This document shows positions 46,796-55,361 of a stretch of 64,000 nt of DNA, piece after piece. The stretch spans positions 248,001 through 312,000 of the forward strand of contig NZ_PQGA01000004.1 in NCBI RefSeq assembly GCF_002917095.1, read 5' to 3'. The stretch's first letter is position 1. Each line of letters opens with the position of its first letter. The translations under genes were made by a program, and so were the position numbers. This stretch comes from Paraburkholderia eburnea (lineage in GTDB: Bacteria; Pseudomonadota; Gammaproteobacteria; Burkholderiales; Burkholderiaceae). The notes below the pieces were generated by a model. The model worked only from the letters and a program-made list of their open reading frames with translations, was not told where the DNA came from and did not search any database.

Positions 46796-47055
46796 GTCGT
46801 CGATGATGCAGGAAGTCGACGCCCAGCGTCAACCTGCCACGGCGATATTCGAACCGGCGAGACCGGATTTCGCCAAATCCAGCCACAGTCCCTACCCCCT
46901 GGATAGCGGCATAGCGTCGCGATTTCCAGAAAATGAGCCTGTCGTCTTAAAAAAATTGTTCTAGCGCAAAGGTGAAAGCTAGAATGCCGGGTTTGCCGCA
47001 AGGCGCGCCATTTTTGACCGGCTGCGCCAGCCTCGTCCCGAAGAAGGAATCCGAC

Positions 47056-47934
47056 ATGAAAGAACGCCTCGCCCGCGACCGCGAGACCGCCGCCCGCGCC
47101 GACGAAGCGGCCGATTCGTCCAGCGACGCCCCGTTGGTGAGCGCGCTCGCAAGGGGCATCCGGATCCTGCAGTGCTTTTCGATGGGGGCGTCGGAGCTGT
47201 CGGCGCGCGAACTGGTGGAGCGCACCGGCTTGCCCAAGCCCACGGCGCTGCGGCTCATCAATACGCTGTGCGAGTTCGGCCTGTTGCGCCACTCGGAGCG
47301 TATTTCGAAATACGTGCTGGGCACCGAGATGCTGAGCCTCGCCGCGCCCGCGCTCGGCCGCATGACGGTGCGCCAGATCGCGCGGCCGATGATGCAGGAG
47401 CTGGCCGACTACTGCCAGGGCCAGGTGAAGCTCGCCGTGGGCCATCGCATGAACCTCGCCTACTCGGAGGTGATTCAGGGCGCGGGCAGCGCGGTGTATC
47501 GCGCGGAGACCGGCACGCGGGTTTCGCTGTCGCGCACGGCGGCGGGACGCGCGTATCTGTGGGCCGTGCCGGGCGCGTCGCGCGAGCAGTATCTGCAAGA
47601 CACGCTCGCGCTCGATCCCGCCAAGGGCGAGCTGCTCGCGCAACGGCTCGCGCAGGCGCAGCAGCAGCTACGCGAGATCGGCTGCACGGTGTCGTATGGC
47701 GACATGCAGCGCGAGATTCATTCGGTGGCGATTCCGCTGGCGTCGCCCATCGACGACGAATACTGGGTGTTCAGCTGTTCGATTGCCGTGTTCAATCTCA
47801 ACGGTAATCAGTTGATCGACGACATCGCCCCGCGGCTGATGTCGCTCGTGCGACGCGTAGAGGCGTCGCTCGGCAGCATGAGCGGCGTCGCGCACGACAT
47901 GGAAGCGCGGCCGTGGCGTCTGGCGGCGAACTAG
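47056..47934 (+). CDS. IclR-family transcriptional regulator
   Basis: 292 aa from the ATG at 47056 with GAAGGAAT upstream. The wHTH is at about residues 30-75 (ALARGIRILQCFSMGASELS, RELVERTGLPKPTALRLINT). The effector domain follows with RAETGTRVSLSRTAAGRAYL and GCTVSYGDMQREIHSVAIPL. It belongs to a different branch from the two IclR proteins at 22.7 and 29.3 kb. It is divergent from the hydrolase with the Thr leader. The target is not evident. Confidence 0.87.
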   Translation: MKERLARDRETAARADEAADSSSDAPLVSALARGIRILQCFSMGASELSARELVERTGLPKPTALRLINTLCEFGLLRHSERISKYVLGTEMLSLAAPALGRMTVRQIARPMMQELADYCQGQVKLAVGHRMNLAYSEVIQGAGSAVYRAETGTRVSLSRTAAGRAYLWAVPGASREQYLQDTLALDPAKGELLAQRLAQAQQQLREIGCTVSYGDMQREIHSVAIPLASPIDDEYWVFSCSIAVFNLNGNQLIDDIAPRLMSLVRRVEASLGSMSGVAHDMEARPWRLAAN

Positions 47935-47964
47935 CCTTCGCGCGTCCTTACGCGCAGCGCGCGC

Positions 47965-50067
47965 TCAGCCCGTTGCGACCGTCACCGATGGCGCCAGCGC
48001 CATCGGCGCGCCCGAAAGCTTGAGCTTGCCGCTGGCCACCAGTTGCGCGAGCGGCACGGGACGGCCCAGCAGGAAGCCCTGCACCTCGTCGCAGCCTTCG
48101 CCCGCGAGCAGGTCGAGCTGATCCTGGGTTTCGATGCCTTCGGCCAGCACGGGAATCCCAAGGCTCTTGCCGAGCGCCAGCACCGCGCGGATGATCGCCG
48201 TCGCCTGACGGCTCGATTCGGCTTCGCTCACGAAGGACTGGTCGAGCTTGATCTTGTCGAACGGGAACGAGCGCAGCGTGTCGAGCGACGAATACCCCGT
48301 GCCGAAGTCGTCGAGCGCAAGGCTCACGCCCAGCGCCTTGATGCGCTGGAGCGTTTCGAGCGAGCGCTCGCGGTCGGCGAAGATGGTCGATTCGGTCAGT
48401 TCGAGTTCGAGCCGCGATGGCGGCAGCCCGGTTTGCTCCAGCACCTCGGCCACCAGCGAGGGTAGGTCCGCGTGCGCGAACTGCACCGCCGACAGGTTCA
48501 CCGCCACCTTGCACGGCGGCTGCCACGTGACGGCGCGCGAGCAGGCCTCGCGCAGCACCCATGCGCCAATCGCGAGAATCAGCCCGTTTTCCTCGGCCAG
48601 CGGAATGAACACGCCCGGCGAAATAAAACCGTGGCGCGGGTGCTCCCAGCGCAGCAGCGCCTCGTAGCCGCAGATTTCGCCGCTGGCGATCGAGGTTTGC
48701 ACCTGGTAGTGCACGCTCAACTGCCCGCGCGAAAGCGCGTCGCGCAGATCGGCCGCCAGCGAGCGGCGCGCGCGCGCCATCTCGTCCATCTTCGGCTCGT
48801 AGAAGCACACCGAGCGCGTGAGATCCGCCTTCGCGCGGTACATCGCGAGATCGGCGTTATTGATGAGCACCGTCTTGGTGGTAGCGTCGTCCGGGTAGAT
48901 CGCCACGCCCATGCTCGCGCCCGAGATCACTTCCCAGTCGTCGTAACGAATCGGGCGAAACAGCGCCGTCTCCAGCCGGTTCAGGAAATCGTCGAGCGAC
49001 TCGCGGCGCGCGAAGCGGCGCAGCGCCACGAACTCGTCGCCGCCCACCCGCGCGACGAATTCGTCCTCGCGAACGAGGCTCTTGAAACGCAGCGCCAGTA
49101 TCTTCAGCACTTCGTCGCCCGCATGATGGCCGCGCAGATCGTTGATGTCCTTGAAGCGGTTCAGGTCGATGCCGATGAGCGCCAGCTTGCCGCCATGCGC
49201 GGCGGTGCGCGTTATCTCGGCGTCGAGACGCTCGTTGAAGCCCGCGCGGTTGGGCAGGCCGGTGAGCATGTCGGACAGCGCCATGGTGCGCAGATGCTCG
49301 ACCGATTCGGCGCGCACGCTGTCGTCGAGCAGGTAGCTCACGAGACCCGCACCCGCGATGATGAAGGCCATGCCCGCCACCGCCAGCGCGAGCGCCTGGA
49401 GCGCGGCGGGATTGGAGGCGTGCGTATCGATGGCGAGCGGTACGATCTCGAACGCGCACATGCCCGTGAAGTGAAGCGTGGCGATGGCGATCGCCAGCAG
49501 CGCCGCGACGAGGCCCACCTGGGAGCGCGCGCCTGTCACGCTGCCGCCCGTGCTCGCCGCGCCCGGCTTGCGAGAGGCCTGATCGAACGCGAGCGCGCTG
49601 AACCCGACCGAAAGCACGATCGACGTCACCAGATAGAGCCGGTTCCAGGTGACGATGCCCTCGACGCGATAGGCCGTCATGCCCGTGTAGTGCATCAGCG
49701 AGATAGCGAGCCCGACCAGCGCGCCGCCGAGCATGGGCGCGGCGCGCGTGAAGCCGCTGCACGCCACGAAGAGGCCGAGAAAGCTGCCGGCCAGCGCGAT
49801 GAGCAGCGACACGATGGTCAGCACCGCATCGAAGGTCACGGGCACGCCCGGCTCGTAGCCGAGCATCGCCACGAAGTGCGTGCACCAGATCGCCACGGCC
49901 GCCGTGGTGGCGGCGAGGAACTGCCAGCCCGCGCGCTGCATGCCGCGCGTGGCGAACGCGCGCCGCACGAGGCGCGCCGTCACCCACGAGCCCGCGCCGC
50001 AGATCAGCACGGCCACGATGACGAGCCATGGATTGTGCTTGTAGACGATGCAGCCCAGCACGTTCAT
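47965..50067 (-). CDS. MHYT-GGDEF-EAL cyclic-di-GMP signalling protein
   Basis: 700 aa from the ATG at 50067 with GGAGG nine bases upstream. Residues 1-250 form a seven-helix MHYT sensor with motifs WCTHFVAM (62), SLMHYTGM (123) and TLHFTGM (197), thought to bind copper or a diatomic gas. The GGDEF domain has the intact motif at 342-346. The EAL domain begins EALLRWEHP (469) and keeps the loop DDFGTGYSS. Both cyclase and phosphodiesterase motifs look active, so net activity may switch with the sensor. Single-gene unit, inner membrane. Confidence 0.94.
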   Translation of the reverse strand: MNVLGCIVYKHNPWLVIVAVLICGAGSWVTARLVRRAFATRGMQRAGWQFLAATTAAVAIWCTHFVAMLGYEPGVPVTFDAVLTIVSLLIALAGSFLGLFVACSGFTRAAPMLGGALVGLAISLMHYTGMTAYRVEGIVTWNRLYLVTSIVLSVGFSALAFDQASRKPGAASTGGSVTGARSQVGLVAALLAIAIATLHFTGMCAFEIVPLAIDTHASNPAALQALALAVAGMAFIIAGAGLVSYLLDDSVRAESVEHLRTMALSDMLTGLPNRAGFNERLDAEITRTAAHGGKLALIGIDLNRFKDINDLRGHHAGDEVLKILALRFKSLVREDEFVARVGGDEFVALRRFARRESLDDFLNRLETALFRPIRYDDWEVISGASMGVAIYPDDATTKTVLINNADLAMYRAKADLTRSVCFYEPKMDEMARARRSLAADLRDALSRGQLSVHYQVQTSIASGEICGYEALLRWEHPRHGFISPGVFIPLAEENGLILAIGAWVLREACSRAVTWQPPCKVAVNLSAVQFAHADLPSLVAEVLEQTGLPPSRLELELTESTIFADRERSLETLQRIKALGVSLALDDFGTGYSSLDTLRSFPFDKIKLDQSFVSEAESSRQATAIIRAVLALGKSLGIPVLAEGIETQDQLDLLAGEGCDEVQGFLLGRPVPLAQLVASGKLKLSGAPMALAPSVTVATG

Positions 50068-50481
50068 CACCGGAAGGCCTCCTTTGAGCCTGAATGGATT
50101 GGCGGCGCCAATCGTTGCAGTGGGCCGCACTGGCGGTTTGCGGCCCAGCCGGCACACAGCTCACGCGCAGGGGCGCGACGATATCACGGCGCCGCGCCTC
50201 GGTATCTGGCCGAAGCGTGCGCCATTGCCGAAAAGGGAAGTTCGGGACGGACGAGCCTCGCGCCACGCGCACGCAGCCCGTTCGCCAGTTTACGGCACCT
50301 GCGCGGCATAACTTTATAAAGCCCTTTTTTATTCGAGCATTTGCAAACGTTTCATGTAATTTTTCGGACAGATTGCCTGGATTCACGGTTGGCTGCGGTG
50401 AAAAACGTCATATGACGACGCCCGTTTTCGCTTCTTCAATAGAATCGGACTCCGTATCGACGAGAGGCCGGGAGGGCGAGC
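50068..50481. other. Divergent intergenic region, 414 bp
   Basis: Holds the promoters of the MHYT-GGDEF-EAL gene (minus) and the secreted hydrolase gene (plus). An AT-rich core at 50308-50370 contains TTTATAAAG and TTTTTTATTC. No convincing paired operator or RNA structure was seen. Confidence 0.45.
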
Positions 50482-51675
50482 ATGACGCGTGTTCTTGCTG
50501 ACTTGGGATCAAGCTGTGCGCTTGCCTGTTTCTTGCGGCGCGCGGCGTGTTCGCTTTGCATGGCTGCGCTGCTTTCGGGGCCGGCGCGCGCCGTCCTGGC
50601 CGATGAAACTGGAAACACCGCGCCGTGGCACGTCGGCCTGACTACGCGCGTCATCCATCCCACCGTCGAGCGCAACTGGCGCGGCGCCGCCACGCAGCAA
50701 CTGCTCACGCAGATCTGGTATCCCGTCGCGAGCGCCACGCCCGAAACGCCGCGCGACATTGGCCGCCCTGGCGATCCACTGTTTCGCGGCCATCCCGTTG
50801 CCAGCGACGCCGCGCTCGCCGGCGACGCGGACACGCGCTTTCCGCTCGTGCTGCTTTCTCATGGCACGGGCGGCAGCGCCAACGATCAGGACTGGCTCGC
50901 CAGCGCGCTCGCCGCGCATGGCTATATCGTGGCCGCCGTCAATCATCCGGGCAATAACGAACTCGAACCCCTCACGCGCGAGGGCTTCATGCTCTGGTGG
51001 GAACGCGCCGCGGATTTGAGCAACGTTTTGGACGCTTTATTGGCCGATGCGCAGTTTGGGACGCATATCGACCCGGCGCGCATCGGCGCGGCGGGGTTCT
51101 CGCTCGGCGGCTATACGGTGCTGGAAATCGCGGGCGCACGCACGGACGTGCACGCGCTGGAGGCATTCTGCCGCTCGCCGCAGGCGGATGCCATCTGCCA
51201 TCCGCCCGAAGCGAAACGTCTGGTTGCAGGCGCAAGCGGTGCAAGCGCCCCGCTCCCGACGCCGCCGACGCCAGCCATGCGCGCCTCGTTCGCGCGCTCG
51301 GGCGACTCGTACCGCGACGCCCGCGTGCGGGCCGTGTTCGCGATCGCGCCCGCGCTGGGCGAAGCCTTCGACGCCGACGCCTTCAAGGACGTGACGATTC
51401 CCGTTGCCCTGCTCGCGGGGACCGCCGACACCACCGTACCGCCCGACACCAACGTGCGCCGCATCGCGGGCTTTCTGCGGCAGGCGAACCTGCGGCAGGC
51501 GAGCCTGACGATGGTGCCGGGCGCTTCGCACTACACCTTCCTCGACACCTGCCTGCCGGGCGCCGTCGAACGGCTGGCGCGCATCTGCAAGGACGGCCCT
51601 AGCGTCGATCGCGACGCCGTTCATGCGCTCGCGGCTCGGGAAGTGCTGGCGTTTTTCGCGCGCAACCTCAGATAG
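50482..51675 (+). CDS. Secreted alpha/beta-hydrolase (PAF-acetylhydrolase / dienelactone hydrolase-like)
   Basis: 397 aa. N-terminal signal-like segment (CSLCMAALLSGPARAVLA). Oxyanion region PLVLLSHGTGGSANDQDWLA, nucleophile elbow GAAGFSLGGYTVLEIAG, acid Asp in LLAGTADTTVPP and catalytic His in VPGASHYTFLD. The pattern fits the family of predicted dienelactone hydrolases and PAF acetylhydrolase relatives that cleave short acyl esters in the periplasm. The 3' end overlaps the convergent cysteine hydrolase gene by 8 bp. Physiological substrate unknown. Confidence 0.82.
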   Translation: MTRVLADLGSSCALACFLRRAACSLCMAALLSGPARAVLADETGNTAPWHVGLTTRVIHPTVERNWRGAATQQLLTQIWYPVASATPETPRDIGRPGDPLFRGHPVASDAALAGDADTRFPLVLLSHGTGGSANDQDWLASALAAHGYIVAAVNHPGNNELEPLTREGFMLWWERAADLSNVLDALLADAQFGTHIDPARIGAAGFSLGGYTVLEIAGARTDVHALEAFCRSPQADAICHPPEAKRLVAGASGASAPLPTPPTPAMRASFARSGDSYRDARVRAVFAIAPALGEAFDADAFKDVTIPVALLAGTADTTVPPDTNVRRIAGFLRQANLRQASLTMVPGASHYTFLDTCLPGAVERLARICKDGPSVDRDAVHALAAREVLAFFARNLR

Positions 51676-52189
51676 CGGCGTCGGCCGGCGCGAGCGTCAC
51701 GCGCGTGGCCAGCGCGTTGAGCGCGATCGCGTGAATCATCTGGCTGACCGTCGTGCAGGCGTCGCTGAGCACGGTCACTTTCTTGTAGTCGTCGGCGCGG
51801 CGTGACAGCGCCGTATGCGTCACGCAGTTCTGCGTCATCATCCCGCACAGGATCAGTTCGTCCACGCCCAGACGCTGCAAGGTGTCGTGCAGCGTGGTGC
51901 GCTCGAAGGCATCGGCGAACTGCTTGACGACCACGGGCGCGTCGGGCGCGGCCGCCTGGATGCGCGCGTGCGTTTCGACGCCCACGGTGCCCGCGTTGAA
52001 GAACGGCGCGTTGCCTTTGGCGGCGTCGGCGACATGCTGGACGTGGATCACCGGCACGCCCTTCGCCTGCGCCCGCCCGATGGCGCGCTCGACCACGGCG
52101 AGCGTGGCGTCGGCGTTCCATAGCTCGAACGCCCCGCCCGGGAAGTAGTCGTTCTGGAGGTCGATGACGATCAGCGCGGGTTGGCTCAT
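51668..52189 (-). CDS. Isochorismatase-family cysteine hydrolase
   Basis: 173 aa. Catalytic Asp in LIVIDLQNDYFPGGAFEL, Lys in PVVVKQFADAFERT and Cys in LILCGMMTQNCVTHTALSRR are all in place. The family includes nicotinamidases and related amidases. It is not a recent duplicate of the protein at 46082-46624; the active-site segments differ. It is divergent from the acyl-CoA dehydrogenase at 52414 and overlaps the secreted hydrolase gene at its 3' end. Confidence 0.88.
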   Translation of the reverse strand: MSQPALIVIDLQNDYFPGGAFELWNADATLAVVERAIGRAQAKGVPVIHVQHVADAAKGNAPFFNAGTVGVETHARIQAAAPDAPVVVKQFADAFERTTLHDTLQRLGVDELILCGMMTQNCVTHTALSRRADDYKKVTVLSDACTTVSQMIHAIALNALATRVTLAPADAAI

Positions 52190-52341
52190 GCTAAAGCTCC
52201 TGGTCTTTTGATTGAGTGCGCGAAAAGAGGCAAAGTGTACAAAGAGGTGCGAGAAAGTTCGCGCCGATCAGTCTACGCGAGCGCGGCGCGCATCATGGCT
52301 TCCGAGGCGCGACCGCCGCACCGGAACCCGTTAAAAACCCC

Positions 52342-52361
52342 AATAGCACGATCGTTCTATT
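52342..52361. promoter_or_regulatory. TetR-type operator-like palindrome before the acyl-CoA dehydrogenase
   Basis: AATAGCACGATCGTTCTATT, a 20-bp palindrome with a central ACGATCGT and one mismatched pair, 52 bp upstream of the ATG. Size and symmetry fit TetR repressors of fatty-acid genes. No TetR gene is adjacent, so the regulator would act in trans. Confidence 0.6.
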
Positions 52362-52413
52362 TTAGTGTAGGCTGGCGCTCTCACTCGTCACCTTCTTCGC
52401 GAGACTGCCTGCC

Positions 52414-54264
52414 ATGTCGCTGATCTTCTCCCGCCGTGACCTGAATTTCCTGCTTTACGAATGGCTCGACGTCGAGCGTCTCACGCGCATCGCGCGCTAC
52501 GCCGATCATTCGCGCGAGACCTTCGACGCCGCGCTCGACACCTGCGAGAAGATCGCCACCGACCTGTTCGCACCGCACAACAAGAAGAACGACCAGCACG
52601 AGCCGCACTTCGACGGCGAAACCGTCACTATCATCCCCGAGGTCAAGACCGCGCTGAAGGCCTTCTGCGAAGCGGGCCTGATGGCGGCGGGCCAGGACTA
52701 CGAATACGGCGGCATGCAGTTGCCGCTGGTGGTCGAAAAAGCCGGCTTCGCGTGGTTCAAGGCCGCCAACGTCGGGTCGAGCGCCTATCCGTTCCTGACC
52801 ATCGGCAACGCGAATCTGCTGCTCGCGCACGGCAGCGAACGGCAGATCGAAACCTTCGTGAAGCCCGAACTCGAAGGCCGCTACTTCGGTACGATGTGTC
52901 TTTCCGAGCCGCAGGCGGGATCGTCGCTCTCGGACGTGGCCACCCGCGCCGACTACGAGGGCGAGTCGCCGCTGGGCGCGCAGTACCGGCTGCGCGGCAA
53001 CAAGATGTGGATCTCGGGCGGCGAGCATGAACTGTCGGAGAACATCGTGCATCTGGTGCTCGCGAAGATCCCGGGCCCGGACGGCAAGCTGATTCCCGGC
53101 GTGAAGGGAATCTCGCTGTTCGTGGTGCCGAAGTACCTCGTCAATGACGACGGCACGCGCGGCGAGCACAACGACGTCGTGCTCGCCGGCCTCAATCACA
53201 AGATGGGCTATCGCGGCACGACGAACTGCCTGCTCAATTTCGGCGAAGGCACGAAGTACACGCCGGGCGGCCGCGCGGGCGCGATCGGCTATCTGGTGGG
53301 CGAGCCGCACCGGGGCCTGGCCTATATGTTCCACATGATGAACGAGGCGCGTATCGGCGTGGGTCTGGGCGCGACGATGCTCGGCTACACCGGCTATCTC
53401 CACGCACTCGATTACGCGCGTAATCGTCCGCAGGGTCGCGGCATGGGCGCGGCGGGCAAGGACCCTGCATCGCCGCAGATCAAGCTGGTCGAGCACGCCG
53501 ACGTGCGCCGTATGCTGCTCGCGCAAAAGAGCTATGTGGAAGGCGCGCTTGCGCTCAACCTCTGGTGCGCGAAGCTCGTTGATGAGGCCCGCGCGATCGA
53601 CGACGATGCCGCGCGCGAACCGCTCACGCTGCTGCTCGATCTGCTGACGCCGATCGCGAAGAGCTGGCCGTCGCAATGGTGTCTGGCCGCCAACGATCTC
53701 GCGATTCAGGTGCATGGCGGCTACGGCTACACGCGCGAATACAACGTCGAGCAGTTCTATCGCGACAACCGCCTCAATCCGATCCACGAAGGCACGCACG
53801 GCATTCAGGGCCTTGATCTGCTGGGCCGCAAGGTGACGATCCAGAACGGCGCGGCGCTCAAGCTGTTCGCGCAGCGCGTGCAGGCGACGCTCGATCGCGC
53901 GCGCTCGAACGGCGATGCGCAGGACGCCGCGCATGCACGCGCGCTTGAAGCGGCGCTTGGACGATTGATCGAGGTGACGCACGCGCTGTGGGCGGCGGGC
54001 GATGCGAACGTGACGCTGGCCAATGCTTCGGTGTACCTGGAAGCGTTCGGCCATGTCGTGGTAGCGTGGATCTGGCTCGAACAGGCGCTGACCGCGCGCG
54101 CGGCGCTCAAGCACGCGCAGGGCGACGACGCCGATTTTTATCGCGGCAAGCTGGCCGCGGCGACGTACTTCTTCGCGTGGGAACTGCCGAAGACATCCGC
54201 ACAATTCGATCTGCTCACCTCGCTGGATCGCACGACGCTCGACATGCAGGACGCGTGGTTCTAA
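52414..54264 (+). CDS. Long acyl-CoA dehydrogenase (DmdC/AcdA-like)
   Basis: 616 aa, about 230 longer than typical members because of a C-terminal helical extension. FAD/substrate motifs: GTMCLSEPQAGSSLSDVATR, RLRGNKMWISGGEHELS, FHMMNEARIGVGLGATMLGY, and QVHGGYGYTREYNVEQFYRD. The catalytic base is Glu in NPIHEGTHGIQGLDLLG. Length and motifs match the 3-methylmercaptopropionyl-CoA dehydrogenase-like group, which also includes general long-chain acyl-CoA dehydrogenases in Burkholderia. It is a single-gene unit with an operator-like palindrome upstream and a hairpin downstream. Confidence 0.92.
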   Translation: MSLIFSRRDLNFLLYEWLDVERLTRIARYADHSRETFDAALDTCEKIATDLFAPHNKKNDQHEPHFDGETVTIIPEVKTALKAFCEAGLMAAGQDYEYGGMQLPLVVEKAGFAWFKAANVGSSAYPFLTIGNANLLLAHGSERQIETFVKPELEGRYFGTMCLSEPQAGSSLSDVATRADYEGESPLGAQYRLRGNKMWISGGEHELSENIVHLVLAKIPGPDGKLIPGVKGISLFVVPKYLVNDDGTRGEHNDVVLAGLNHKMGYRGTTNCLLNFGEGTKYTPGGRAGAIGYLVGEPHRGLAYMFHMMNEARIGVGLGATMLGYTGYLHALDYARNRPQGRGMGAAGKDPASPQIKLVEHADVRRMLLAQKSYVEGALALNLWCAKLVDEARAIDDDAAREPLTLLLDLLTPIAKSWPSQWCLAANDLAIQVHGGYGYTREYNVEQFYRDNRLNPIHEGTHGIQGLDLLGRKVTIQNGAALKLFAQRVQATLDRARSNGDAQDAAHARALEAALGRLIEVTHALWAAGDANVTLANASVYLEAFGHVVVAWIWLEQALTARAALKHAQGDDADFYRGKLAAATYFFAWELPKTSAQFDLLTSLDRTTLDMQDAWF

Positions 54265-54280
54265 GCCATGGGTTCTGAAA

Positions 54281-54309
54281 CGCGCGATGGCCACCGAGGC
54301 CATCGCGCG
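54281..54309. terminator. Perfect 12-bp hairpin between convergent genes
   Basis: CGCGCGATGGCC and GGCCATCGCGCG with a 5-nt loop, 17 bp past the acyl-CoA dehydrogenase stop and 8 bp before the end of the small lipoprotein gene. No T-tract on either side. Confidence 0.65.
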
Positions 54310-54316
54310 ACGCACT

Positions 54317-54472
54317 TCACGAACCGAAGAACGGCACGCAGTAATCGGGCGGGCCAACACAATCGCCGGGCCCGTTCGGTTGCGGATGCAGGTTGGCGCA
54401 GCCGGAGATGGCCGCCGTCGCCACGGCGCACAGCGCCGCGCGCACGATGTAAGTGATGATGCGTGATTTCAT
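54317..54472 (-). CDS. Small Cys-rich lipoprotein, 51 aa
   Basis: ATG at 54472. A basic start (MKSR), a hydrophobic stretch and the lipobox AISGC (Cys25) form a complete lipoprotein signal. The mature part is only about 27 residues with two more cysteines in GDCVGPPDYCVPFFGS. It would be anchored to a membrane facing the periplasm. Codon use is normal, and a hairpin separates it from the convergent gene, which supports a real gene. The ribosome site is weak. Function unknown. Confidence 0.6.
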   Translation of the reverse strand: MKSRIITYIVRAALCAVATAAISGCANLHPQPNGPGDCVGPPDYCVPFFGS

Positions 54473-54572
54473 GAGGTGAGAAACCCGGATATTTGGCCGC
54501 GATGCAAATGCCCGTCACGCCGCGCGGCCATGCCGGCATGACGGTTGCGTTCGATGACGTATCGACGATGCG

Positions 54573-54851
54573 TCAGTGATGTGCGTAGAGCGTGCCGTTG
54601 AGTGCCTTGAGTTCGCCGTCGTTCTGCGCCTGCACGAGCTCGTGGCGCACCTGGGCACGCGTGATGGGCACGCCGTCTTTATTCCACGCAGGCGCGGGCG
54701 TCGATACCACCGATACCACCGCCGTGCCGGTTGCAGGCGCCGACGCCGGGGCTTCCCCGGCAGACGGATCGCCCGGCAGACCGCCTGCGTGCGCAACCGC
54801 CGACACTGACACCAGCAGGACGGCCAGCGCGCCACTCCAACTCTTCTTCAC
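54573..54851 (-). CDS. DUF4148-family secreted protein
   Basis: 92 aa from a GTG at 54851 with AAGGAG eight bases upstream. The signal peptide ends VAHA; a Pro/Ala/Thr-rich linker is followed by the DUF4148 signature PITRAQVRHELVQAQNDGEL and LNGTLYAHH. These small periplasmic proteins are abundant and multicopy in Burkholderiales; their function is not established. It lies on the same strand as the 51-aa lipoprotein gene, 100 bp upstream of it. Confidence 0.85.
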   Translation of the reverse strand: MKKSWSGALAVLLVSVSAVAHAGGLPGDPSAGEAPASAPATGTAVVSVVSTPAPAWNKDGVPITRAQVRHELVQAQNDGELKALNGTLYAHH

Positions 54852-55361
54852 CTCAGGCTCCTTTCCAGCCACCTGGCCGGTGCCGTTAATCCATTCATGC
54901 GGCAAGAATAGAGGCGCGAACCTGCGCGAATATCCGCAGGAAAATGAAGAAATGTTTAAGCGTGTGCTCATACGCAGCGTACGCTTCGATAAACGCCAAT
55001 TCGATCAAGTGTCCTGAACGTCTTTCATACGCCCGCGTGAGCGCATGAATGATCGTCGCGCCATTCGATCCGCTTTCAGGCGCACATCTTGAGGCAAGGC
55101 CTCTTGTCGATAAACGCCCGCCCGCGCCGCGAATAGCCGCAAAAAAACAACACCTTCGTGTGCCATGCGCTTGCGGCGCCGTCCGGACGGGAGCTACGCC
55201 GCGCCGCGTTTTTTGAAACTCAGTCTTTCAGATTTTCAAATTCGTCCGGTAAGCACGTTACGCATAATCGCCCCTGAACCCGGCCGGCGTGCCTCCGCCG
55301 CCGCGATTCGATTTCATGAAGCGAATGCTCTCTCACGCAACTTTTTAATGAATATCCATCA
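54852..55361. other. Intergenic region upstream of the porin, 510 bp
   Basis: Contains the promoter of the DUF4148 gene on the left and the long leader or promoter of the porin on the right. A lower-GC part lies around 55140-55250. Short frames here have no ribosome site or recognisable product. No palindrome longer than 7 bp was noticed. Confidence 0.4.

Noticed and set aside
46716..46964. A plus-strand frame with seven consecutive valines opposite the Thr-rich leader peptide
   Set aside because: It continues 82 codons without a leader-like stop, has a TTG start without a ribosome site, and no hairpin lies downstream on that strand. The minus-strand reading fits a leader better.
50342..50354. 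TGCAAACGTTTCA, LacI-operator-like symmetry upstream of the secreted hydrolase gene
   Set aside because: Short, single, and imperfect at the outer positions; no LacI-family gene nearby.
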